From positions 124,001 to 188,000 of the forward strand of contig NZ_JACIDZ010000005.1 of assembly GCF_014196625.1 (NCBI RefSeq): a stretch of 64,000 nt of DNA, in the 5' to 3' direction. Source of the DNA: Martelella radicis (GTDB lineage Bacteria > Pseudomonadota > Alphaproteobacteria > Rhizobiales > Rhizobiaceae). Shown here piece by piece: positions 57,118-64,000 of the stretch. Position 1 is the first letter of the stretch; every line of letters begins with the position of its first letter. The notes below the pieces were generated by a model. The model was given only the letters and a program-made list of their open reading frames with translations, ran no database searches and was not told where the DNA came from. The translations under genes and the position numbers were made by a program.

Positions 57118-59460
57118 CTACTCGTCGTAACGGCCGAAGCGGGTCAGCATCTGCTTGGTGGCAATGCCCAGCAGGACTGTTCCGATCACCAGCGCCAGCG
57201 AGAAGGACATGGTGTTGGTCGAGAACCAGTTGGTCAGCACCAGCCGGACATTGTTGACGGAAAAGGGCGTATCGAAAATGAAGACCGTCGCGCCTATGCC
57301 GATATTGTCGATCACGCCGGTATTGCGGTTATAGGTCGTTGTCCGCCCCTGCACGGCATCCCAGTGCTGGCGTTTCGTTAGCGCCTGCATGCCGTTTTCC
57401 AGGTTTTCGTGGGTCGGCGCCGCAATCATCGTCCACGCCCCGTCATCGTTGGGGCTCGGCTCCTGGGCGACGATCATCGAGATCGAGTTCGGCGGCAGGT
57501 AATCGGTATCCGGACGGGGCAGGAAGCGCAGCGTCTCGAAGGAGAGATCGTAATTGCGCTTCAGATATTTCTCCACCTCGAAGATCCAGTTGTACCAGCC
57601 GGCCGTCACCGCCTCGTCCCATTCCTCGATCGTCGTCTCCGGCGCTTCGTTGTAATTGGCCTCGCCTCCGACCTGTTGCGTCCACACGCTGCGGCTCGTC
57701 TGGGAGACCTTGGTTTCGCGCAACGCCTGCGCCGGCAAGGTGCCGATCGCACCGAGAAAGATCGCGTCGCCATCGCCGACATCATCAACCGAGTGCACCA
57801 CGTCGACCGGAATCTGGTGACGGGCGGCATTGGCGAGCTTGGCGACGAAATCGGAGGCCGCGCCCATCGTGTCGCCGTTCAGGCTGTCCATATAGAAGGG
57901 AATGCGGTCCTCGTGGCGCGAATAGGGAAAGCCGGTTCCGCTTGTCCCCCACAGATTGGGGACCTGCGCGACGCGGCCGAAATTGGGCATTTCGAATTCG
58001 CTGGTGTCGAAGACGGCAAAGCGCGGCGTGTCGTCGGCGGTCTGCCCAGGCAGGCAGGCGGCGTCTTCCTTGGTCAGAAGCGCTGCCTCGAGAACGATCT
58101 TGTTAACGCCGGGGCGCATGTGACGCATGGTGAACCTGACCGGCGTGCGGCGCAGCACAGCGCCATTGACCGTGCTGATCGGCCATGTCGCGGCAAGCTG
58201 GTCATTGACGAAGACATGAAGGCGGCTGCCGGGAAGCACGATCGGCCCGTAGGCGGCATCGAGCAGGAGCCGCGCCTCGCCATAGGCGTCGGCATAGAAA
58301 TCGGCAGGCAGGCCGATGGCGAATTCGGCACGGAAGACGCGCCCGGAGAATTCCTGCGTCGGGATGCCGAGCTGCTCGAAGGTCAGCGTGCGATGCCCGG
58401 TCAGAAGCTGCGTATCCTGCTTGCGCCATGAATGGGTGGAGTAGGCCTCGTCCTTCTGCGCGGCCGAGCGGGCTGCAGGCGCGGTAATGCCGTCGATCAG
58501 CGGACCGATGCGCTGCCAGGATGGCGCCACCAGCACGAGCACGCTCTGGCCGAGCGCGTTGGTGGAGATGAAGCGTGCCGACTGGGTCGTGCCGATATCG
58601 GGAAGCGCATCGCCAAGCAGCGGCCGCAATTCGGCGGGCGTGCCGACATAGACGGGAAGCACGCCGGAGGCGAATTTCACCGGCTCGGACTTCGAATAGG
58701 TATAGAAGGTGTTCGGCATATCGGCCAGAAGCGCAAGCCCCTGCGCCAGCTCCAGAAGAGGATCGGCGGCAATCGTGTCGGAAAGCCCCGGCGCGACGAT
58801 ATGGAACTGGGTACGGCCGATGGCGTCGACACCGACGGCGCGGATATCGTCCGTAGTCGACATCAGACCCGCATCGGGGTTGTCGAACATGAGGAAGGTG
58901 CGTTCCGGATCGATATCCGTCCAGAGATCATAGGTGGATTCCAGATCGCAATCGGTCCGGTGTCGTTGCTTGATCTTGAAGGAAACGTTGTTGTAGCCGG
59001 GCTTGAGCACGCCTTCCGGCACGTCGAAACGCAGGTCGGACTTGCGCTCCGACGATGACAGCGGCGGCGTGGCGATCTCGACATTGTTGAAGGAGATCGT
59101 CAGCTTCGAGAATTCGGGGGCAACGAAGATCGAGTTCTGATAGCCGATGTTGAATTTGGCCGCCGACCGCGCCTGCTCCTCGGTCAGGTACATCGACCAG
59201 GAACGCTCGACATTCTCGCCCTCGATCCGCATCTGGTCGGCGGGAATGACATAGCGGAAGAAAGGCAGGCGCTCGGTGGTCTGCGGCGTCGTGACGGTTG
59301 TCGTAGCCGGTTGCGGCGACGCCGGTTCCACCGCGCGCGGCGGCGGACCTGATCCGTCCGAGCCCATGTCGAAGGGCGCGGCCGCCTCGGGCGTCGTCTG
59401 CGCCGCGGCGATCACCGGGCCTGCAAGCAGAACTACAATGAAAAGCAGGATCCGTCTCAT
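57118..59460 (-). CDS. bcsB: cellulose synthase regulatory subunit
   Basis: A 780-residue periplasmic protein anchored by a C-terminal helix (about residues 750-772). A signal peptide ends near AAAQ. A Pro/Thr/Ala-rich stretch (about 25-60) precedes the repeated carbohydrate-binding and flavodoxin-like domains. It guides the growing glucan chain and activates BcsA. The start at 59460 overlaps the bcsA stop by one base, so the two are coupled. The longer reading to 59682 is a shadow of bcsA. No bcsZ or bcsC gene follows on this strand before the ROK gene. Confidence 0.94.
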   Translation of the reverse strand: MRRILLFIVVLLAGPVIAAAQTTPEAAAPFDMGSDGSGPPPRAVEPASPQPATTTVTTPQTTERLPFFRYVIPADQMRIEGENVERSWSMYLTEEQARSAAKFNIGYQNSIFVAPEFSKLTISFNNVEIATPPLSSSERKSDLRFDVPEGVLKPGYNNVSFKIKQRHRTDCDLESTYDLWTDIDPERTFLMFDNPDAGLMSTTDDIRAVGVDAIGRTQFHIVAPGLSDTIAADPLLELAQGLALLADMPNTFYTYSKSEPVKFASGVLPVYVGTPAELRPLLGDALPDIGTTQSARFISTNALGQSVLVLVAPSWQRIGPLIDGITAPAARSAAQKDEAYSTHSWRKQDTQLLTGHRTLTFEQLGIPTQEFSGRVFRAEFAIGLPADFYADAYGEARLLLDAAYGPIVLPGSRLHVFVNDQLAATWPISTVNGAVLRRTPVRFTMRHMRPGVNKIVLEAALLTKEDAACLPGQTADDTPRFAVFDTSEFEMPNFGRVAQVPNLWGTSGTGFPYSRHEDRIPFYMDSLNGDTMGAASDFVAKLANAARHQIPVDVVHSVDDVGDGDAIFLGAIGTLPAQALRETKVSQTSRSVWTQQVGGEANYNEAPETTIEEWDEAVTAGWYNWIFEVEKYLKRNYDLSFETLRFLPRPDTDYLPPNSISMIVAQEPSPNDDGAWTMIAAPTHENLENGMQALTKRQHWDAVQGRTTTYNRNTGVIDNIGIGATVFIFDTPFSVNNVRLVLTNWFSTNTMSFSLALVIGTVLLGIATKQMLTRFGRYDE

Positions 59461-61649
59461 CAGCTCTTGCCCTTCCCCCTGACCACGACTCCACCGGTAT
59501 TGGGCTGGTATTTGCCGATGAAATAGCTGAGGCCGCGCCCCATCTGCCTGATCGACATCTTGATGAACCAGAACGTGCCGCCCAGCGTGCCGGGATCGTT
59601 CTTCCGCGACTGCAGAAGCTGCTGCCAGCGATCGGAATTGGCGAACATAAGGTCCGAGATCACCGAATGATGAAGGCTGCAAACCGGCGCATAGCGGCAG
59701 CCAACCATGGCAAGCTCACCCAGCGAACGCGCGTGACGGATCATCACCGGCACCTCGCCCGGATCTCCGCCCTTGTGCGGCTCGACGCGCAAGAGCGCAT
59801 GCGTGCCGGGGCGCAGCCTGTCAAGATCACGCACCTGCACCTGCAGGCCGGCGCCGTCAGTCGACACATCCTCGATGGTGCCACGATAGACGCTGTCGCC
59901 GATTACCAGTTCGCAGCGCCGCGACATCTTCACCCGGCGCGCCTTCTGCCGCTCGCCGACTTCCGAGACGACGCCGAGGGCCGCTGCCGTCAGGAACAGG
60001 TTCAGGAAGTTCCAGCCGCCCACAACCCAGGTAACGCCAGCCAGATAGGGCTCCGCATAAAGCCTGTAGGCCATCATCACCATCGCAGCGACGAAGATGA
60101 AGAAGATGATGAAGAACGGGCGGCTGATTTCGGACAGCCGGCTCTGCTCGATCGACTCGTCCTTGGCCGTCACCTTGAAGGAGGGTTTCTTCGGGTTGAT
60201 GATCGCGGAGACGACGGCGGGCATCAGGTGGATGGTCTGGATGTATTCGTAGAGTTCGGAAATCCACGGCCACCGGAACTGCCCGAACAGGTAGTTCTGG
60301 ATCAGCATGTTCACGATCAGATAGGAGAGCGTGTAGGCGAGAAACTCGCCGCCGGACGCGTCGAAGATCTGCAGGCCGAAGAACAGATAGCACAAAGGCG
60401 CGATCATGAAGGATGCGCGCGCGAAGGGAAACAGCCAGAACAGGTTGGAGGACATGTAACACAGACGCTGCGGCAGGGTGAGCCCGCGCAGGAGGATCGG
60501 AAACTTGAAGCGCAGGATCTGCATCATGCCCTGGGCCCAGCGGCTGCGCTGGCCGATGAAGCTCGAAAAGGTCGCGGGCTGCAGACCGGCGATGAGTGGC
60601 CGGTCGACATAGACGCTGTTCCAGCCGTTGGAGTGAAGTTCCACGGCGGTTTCGCAGTCCTCGGTGATCGAGACGCCGGAAAAGCCGTTCACGGAATTGA
60701 GCGCCTCGCGCCGGAGAACCGCCGCAGACCCGCAGAAGAAGGATGCGTTCCACTTGTCGAGGCCGCGCTGGATGATGCCGTAGAACATTTCGTTCTCGCT
60801 CGGCATGATCTCGTAGGTCCTCAGATTGCGCTCCAGCGGATCCGGGTTGATGAAGAAGTGCGGGGTCTGGACGAGGAAGAGCCTGGGATCTTCCATGAAG
60901 TAGCCGACGGTTTCCTGCAGGAAATCATTGGTCGGGGCATGGTCGGCGTCGAACACCACGATCAGATCGCCGGTGGTGTATTGAAGCGCGTGGTTCATAT
61001 TGCCGGCCTTTGCGTGCTCGTTGCGCGGCCGGGTGATATAGCCGACGCCGAGCTCAGCGCAGATCTGCCTCAGCTCCCGGTGGCGCGTCTGGGCGAGACT
61101 TGCCTCCACCAGGTTCTTGGAGTTGCGCTTCTGTTCGGACCCGCCGTCATCGAGAAGATAGACCTTCAGCTTTTCAGGCGGGTAGTCCATCGCCTTGGCG
61201 GCGGCCAGCGTGTTGGACAGAAGCGTGGCATCCTCGTTGTAGGAGGGAACGTAGACGTCGACATAAGGCAGATCGCCCTCAAGCTTCCCCCAGCGCGGGC
61301 GCACCGGCAGCGGAAAGGAGACCACAAACAGGCTGAGCGCCAGCATGCAGACCGAGAACATCTCGGCGAAGTAAAGCAGGAGACCGGGTATGAAGTTCTG
61401 GAGTTCGGTGATCGGCGGCAGCGTACTGGTCGTGCGCCAGAACACGTAGCGCAGAACGATCGAGGTGCCGAAGGCGAGTGCGATCAGCCGCCAGTTGCCC
61501 TCCGCATGCATCTGCTTCAGCACCGTCATGACAGCGACGGCGACGACGCTGACCACAATCTGGGTGCGCAGATCAATCGGCAGGGTGACGAGACCCAGCA
61601 CGAAGATCGACGTGATGATCCAGGCAATGACGATTGCGGCCCTACGCAT
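59460..61649 (-). CDS. bcsA: cellulose synthase catalytic subunit
   Basis: A 729-residue inner-membrane glycosyltransferase family 2 enzyme that polymerises UDP-glucose into cellulose. Catalytic motifs are LLDDGGS, VVFDADHAP, ITEDCETA and QRSRW. About eight helices flank the domain. The C-terminal PilZ domain has RQKAR and DVSTDG, which bind c-di-GMP and turn on synthesis. It forms one unit with bcsB and is preceded by bcsN after about 290 bp. GalU supplies the substrate. Confidence 0.96.
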   Translation of the reverse strand: MRRAAIVIAWIITSIFVLGLVTLPIDLRTQIVVSVVAVAVMTVLKQMHAEGNWRLIALAFGTSIVLRYVFWRTTSTLPPITELQNFIPGLLLYFAEMFSVCMLALSLFVVSFPLPVRPRWGKLEGDLPYVDVYVPSYNEDATLLSNTLAAAKAMDYPPEKLKVYLLDDGGSEQKRNSKNLVEASLAQTRHRELRQICAELGVGYITRPRNEHAKAGNMNHALQYTTGDLIVVFDADHAPTNDFLQETVGYFMEDPRLFLVQTPHFFINPDPLERNLRTYEIMPSENEMFYGIIQRGLDKWNASFFCGSAAVLRREALNSVNGFSGVSITEDCETAVELHSNGWNSVYVDRPLIAGLQPATFSSFIGQRSRWAQGMMQILRFKFPILLRGLTLPQRLCYMSSNLFWLFPFARASFMIAPLCYLFFGLQIFDASGGEFLAYTLSYLIVNMLIQNYLFGQFRWPWISELYEYIQTIHLMPAVVSAIINPKKPSFKVTAKDESIEQSRLSEISRPFFIIFFIFVAAMVMMAYRLYAEPYLAGVTWVVGGWNFLNLFLTAAALGVVSEVGERQKARRVKMSRRCELVIGDSVYRGTIEDVSTDGAGLQVQVRDLDRLRPGTHALLRVEPHKGGDPGEVPVMIRHARSLGELAMVGCRYAPVCSLHHSVISDLMFANSDRWQQLLQSRKNDPGTLGGTFWFIKMSIRQMGRGLSYFIGKYQPNTGGVVVRGKGKS

Positions 61650-61941
61650 CAGGCGACACCCTTCCTAAAGGCTGGCATGAATTTCTTCCCACCCTAAGGC
61701 AAAGAAACCTAAGAATTGTTTTCCATCGCGCCATTTTTCGGGAAAACGACAGGGCGCGCCAGCCTGCTCGGTTGCGGACCCTGCCAGACCGGTCGCCGGT
61801 TCCGTACCCCAATGAAAGCTGTCTGCGCAAGATTTCACCTGACCGCACCCTGTTTTTTCTAGGATGCCACTATGCATGGAAGTAAGGCGCGCTCCAACCC
61901 GCACGGAAATTTGATTGGCTGAGCGCCCCCTCGCACGGTCT

Positions 61942-63189
61942 CTATTCGCAACTGACCGTCGTCGACCCCGGCAGAAGCCGGCAGGGCGGCGTCGGAATGG
62001 AACGCGTCGTGGTGGCCGGCGCACGGGTCGCGGCGGCGGTAGGCGCGGCGCTGGTCGTCGCCGACGCAGCAGGCCGTGCCGGTACCGGAATGGAGCGCGT
62101 GGCGGCGGCAGGCGACGCAGCGGACGAAGACGCGGCGGCAGGCGCTGTGGTGGAAGAGGCGGAGGCAGGCGCAGGTGTTGCGGCGGGCGTCTGACGGCCG
62201 GGCGTGGGCAGCGACGAACCCGTAGCCGGCAGCGCGCCTTGCGGCGACGTCACGGACGATGGCGACAGCCCCGGCGCCGGCGGCACATTGACATAGCCAC
62301 CCGAAGGCAGGCTTCCGGGAGGAAGGCGCACGACATCGACGCTGATCTCGTCGCCGGTCGCAACCGGCGCGGCGGCGCGGGTCGTGGTGGTGGTTGTCCG
62401 GGTCGTTGTAGAACGGGTCGTCGAGCCCGAAAGAACCTTCTCGGTATCGGCGACACGCTCCGAGCGGTCGTCATAGGCCCGGCGCGGATAGACCGGCGCG
62501 CCGGTCTCGCCCAGAAGCGGCGGCGGGGCTGCCTGCTCGCCATAGGGGTTCCAGCCATAGGCCTCGACGGCCGCATTGACGGTATAGCCGTACATGATGC
62601 CGAGCAGATCGTCCTCGCTCGCGCCGCTTTCGCAGAAGCGGACCCTGATCTGGATCGTGCCGGCCTGGCCGAAGGCCGCGCGCGTGTCGCGCCCGGGTCT
62701 GATCTGCTGCCAGCCATACATGCACAGGTCGTCGCCGCGGCCGTAACCGAAGGCATAGCCGAACGGACCGTAGTTGTTCTGAACGTAGTAGGGCGACTGC
62801 GTCATCCTGACGCCGGAAAGCTCCTCGCGCATTTCTTCGTCGACGCGAAGGTCGGTGACGGCGCGATAGTCGAGCGCCCTGCCGTTCATGGGGGAATAAT
62901 TGCGCGTCCCGAAGAAGATGGCGTTGATGTAGTTCTGCCCCGGCGTGCGCGCATCGGTGCGCAACAGGATGCGCTGGTCGATGGCGTTCGAATACTGCGT
63001 CTCCAGCACCGAGATGATCGCCGGCCCGCCCGGCGGAGGCATGACTACGGCTTCCTCGGGCATGAGGTTGCGGACATTCGCGGTATAGGGCATGAGGTTG
63101 CCGGCACACCCCGCGAGCAAGCCTACCCCAATGAGGGCCAGTGCCGCGCGGCATCCGGTCCTGATCTGATAGGCAATTGCGTTCATCAT
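61942..63189 (-). CDS. bcsN: cellulose-biosynthesis lipoprotein
   Basis: A 415-residue lipoprotein with lipobox LLAGC (about residues 24-28). The first 240 residues match BcsN of rhizobial cellulose loci, with LRTDARTPGQNYINAIFFGTRNY and YGRGDDLCMYGWQQIRPG. The rest is Ser/Thr/Ala/Pro-rich low complexity, including a TTTRTTTTTTR run. The start at 63189 has GAGGTG before it. Its exact role is not established; association with cellulose output is inferred from position. Confidence 0.88.
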   Translation of the reverse strand: MMNAIAYQIRTGCRAALALIGVGLLAGCAGNLMPYTANVRNLMPEEAVVMPPPGGPAIISVLETQYSNAIDQRILLRTDARTPGQNYINAIFFGTRNYSPMNGRALDYRAVTDLRVDEEMREELSGVRMTQSPYYVQNNYGPFGYAFGYGRGDDLCMYGWQQIRPGRDTRAAFGQAGTIQIRVRFCESGASEDDLLGIMYGYTVNAAVEAYGWNPYGEQAAPPPLLGETGAPVYPRRAYDDRSERVADTEKVLSGSTTRSTTTRTTTTTTRAAAPVATGDEISVDVVRLPPGSLPSGGYVNVPPAPGLSPSSVTSPQGALPATGSSLPTPGRQTPAATPAPASASSTTAPAAASSSAASPAAATRSIPVPARPAASATTSAAPTAAATRAPATTTRSIPTPPCRLLPGSTTVSCE

Positions 63190-63581
63190 GATACGGCACA
63201 CCTCGGCTTCGCTGCGAAAGACCGTCCTCAGGCCTGATCGCGCAGGATTTCCGCACCATGTTTTTCAGATTTAGGTAAACAAACGACTAACAAACCGGTT
63301 TAGCCCCCGGTCGCCACCGGCCCACAAAAAAAACAAATCGATCGTCAAAAGCACCGATCCGGCTCGATTTTTAATATTTCTTAACGACAATATGGATTTG
63401 TAGTGTCCAAAGCTGTGCTCACTGCCGGGAACGCTTTATGCCGGAAGTTCCCGCCGCAGGCTTTTTGGGAAGCGATCGGTGGAAAGCGGTCATTCTGAAA
63501 GGGATGAAAAGCAGCGAAAGATGATGAACGGGCGTGGTTGCGGAACTTGAATGCCGTGCGCTTGGCCGGAGTAAGGATGTT
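63190..63581. other. divergent promoter region of the cellulose locus
   Basis: About 390 bp between bcsN and the right-edge gene. It contains an A/T-rich stretch with TTAATATTTCTTAAC near 63370, which resembles a CtrA site but has a six-base spacer rather than the usual seven. GGGAAC and GTTCCC near 63428-63453 form a weak dyad. Neither can be called with confidence. Confidence 0.35.
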
Positions 63582-64000
63582 ATGAAACTGACTTATATTG
63601 CACTGACCGCCGGCGCGATCGCCCTGATCGGTGCAATCGGCATGAGCGGCCCGGGCCGAAAGCTGCCCCTGACCGAAGCGCAGGCCCAGTCCTCGGACGC
63701 GTTCGAGCAGGCCTATGAGCAGATCCTCGAAAACGACACGCCCGCGACCGCCCCTGCCCCCGAGCCGCGCTTTGCCCCCGTCAGCGAGGCGCAGGCCCAG
63801 GAACCGAGCGAGAACTTAAGAAACCTTTCGACCAGCGCGCAGGCGCCGCAGGGTGATGCGGTCACCGAGATCAGCCGCGGCCAGACCGAAACCGCACCGC
63901 CCCAGGAGCCGGCAACGCCGGCGGTGGATGAAAGCGCGCTGCGCTATTTCGCCCAGCAGGGAGACCTTCAGCGTCTGCAGGCGGAAATTTCCCGGCTGCG
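63582..64000 (+). CDS. secreted protein divergent from the cellulose genes, cut by window edge
   Basis: At least 139 residues, C-terminus missing. It begins with a signal-anchor or signal peptide (MKLTYIALTAGAIALIGAIG). Then comes a Glu/Ala/Pro/Gln-rich disordered part with several Glu-Ala-Gln-Ala-Gln units, and the last visible part is SALRYFAQQGDLQRLQAEIS, helical and TPR-like. Divergent position suggests a role in cellulose export or control, as for the TPR protein BcsC, but that is inference. The ATG at 63582 has GGATG upstream. Confidence 0.65.
   Translation, partial: MKLTYIALTAGAIALIGAIGMSGPGRKLPLTEAQAQSSDAFEQAYEQILENDTPATAPAPEPRFAPVSEAQAQEPSENLRNLSTSAQAPQGDAVTEISRGQTETAPPQEPATPAVDESALRYFAQQGDLQRLQAEISRL

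Noticed and set aside
63365..63385. CtrA binding site upstream of the cellulose locus
   Set aside because: The TTAA pair has a six-base spacer, not seven, and stands in AT-rich DNA where chance matches are common.

Overview
The window reads as chromosomal DNA of a GC-rich alphaproteobacterium of the order Rhizobiales, probably close to Rhizobiaceae or Aurantimonadaceae. Supporting signs are an Omp10-type lipoprotein, a CpdR response regulator beside an N-formylglutamate amidohydrolase, a rhizobial MmgR/suhB small RNA next to an inositol-phosphatase-family gene, a pair of RIME-like palindromes, a ROSE-type RNA thermometer before an Hsp20 gene, and a bcsN-bcsA-bcsB cellulose locus. I could not search databases, so the species is open.

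Layout. 1-10 kb: an edge-truncated DUF805/TerB-like membrane protein, an aldo/keto reductase, a complete sugar ABC transporter (binding protein, two permeases, ATPase) and, convergent to it, a TRAP transporter (dctQ-dctM-dctP). 10-15 kb: a GAF-EAL protein, then a lower-GC stretch downstream of tRNA-Leu(CAG) with an acyltransferase-3/SGNH gene that is frameshifted in a run of seven G. 15-26 kb: small conserved genes (SelW-like, GFA-like, Omp10 lipoprotein), a 5'-nucleotidase, hemH, a band-7/NfeD pair, kdsD, an esterase, galU and gltD. 25-33 kb: a UPF0145 protein and a vapBC toxin-antitoxin pair lie between gltD and gltB; ltaE follows. 33-36 kb: a bufferin (MNIO-modified RiPP) operon of precursor, DUF692 enzyme, DUF2063 partner and DoxX protein. 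35.7-40.5 kb: hsp20, a lipase-like hydrolase, hisN, mmgR, N-formylglutamate amidohydrolase, cpdR and tRNA-Val(GAC). 40.5-46 kb: an accessory segment after tRNA-Val with a secreted aspzincin protease, a second acyltransferase-3 and a PD-(D/E)XK nuclease; a 45-bp near-perfect direct repeat brackets its first 2.3 kb. 46-54.5 kb: a LysR-linked peptide-uptake operon (two permeases, fused ATPase, class A serine hydrolase, binding protein, M20 peptidase). 54.8-64 kb: a diguanylate cyclase, a ROK sugar kinase, then bcsB, bcsA and bcsN on the minus strand, with a divergent partial gene at the right edge.

How the parts work together. The sugar ABC, TRAP and peptide transporters suggest a scavenging heterotroph. 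The diguanylate cyclase and the GAF-EAL protein could make and degrade c-di-GMP, which the PilZ domain of BcsA would sense. The bufferin operon is probably a copper-buffering peptide system. The most distinctive observations are the bufferin operon with its intercistronic hairpin and upstream dyads, the tRNA-Val island with its direct repeat and aspzincin protease, the homopolymer frameshift in the acyltransferase, and the thermometer and sRNA elements.
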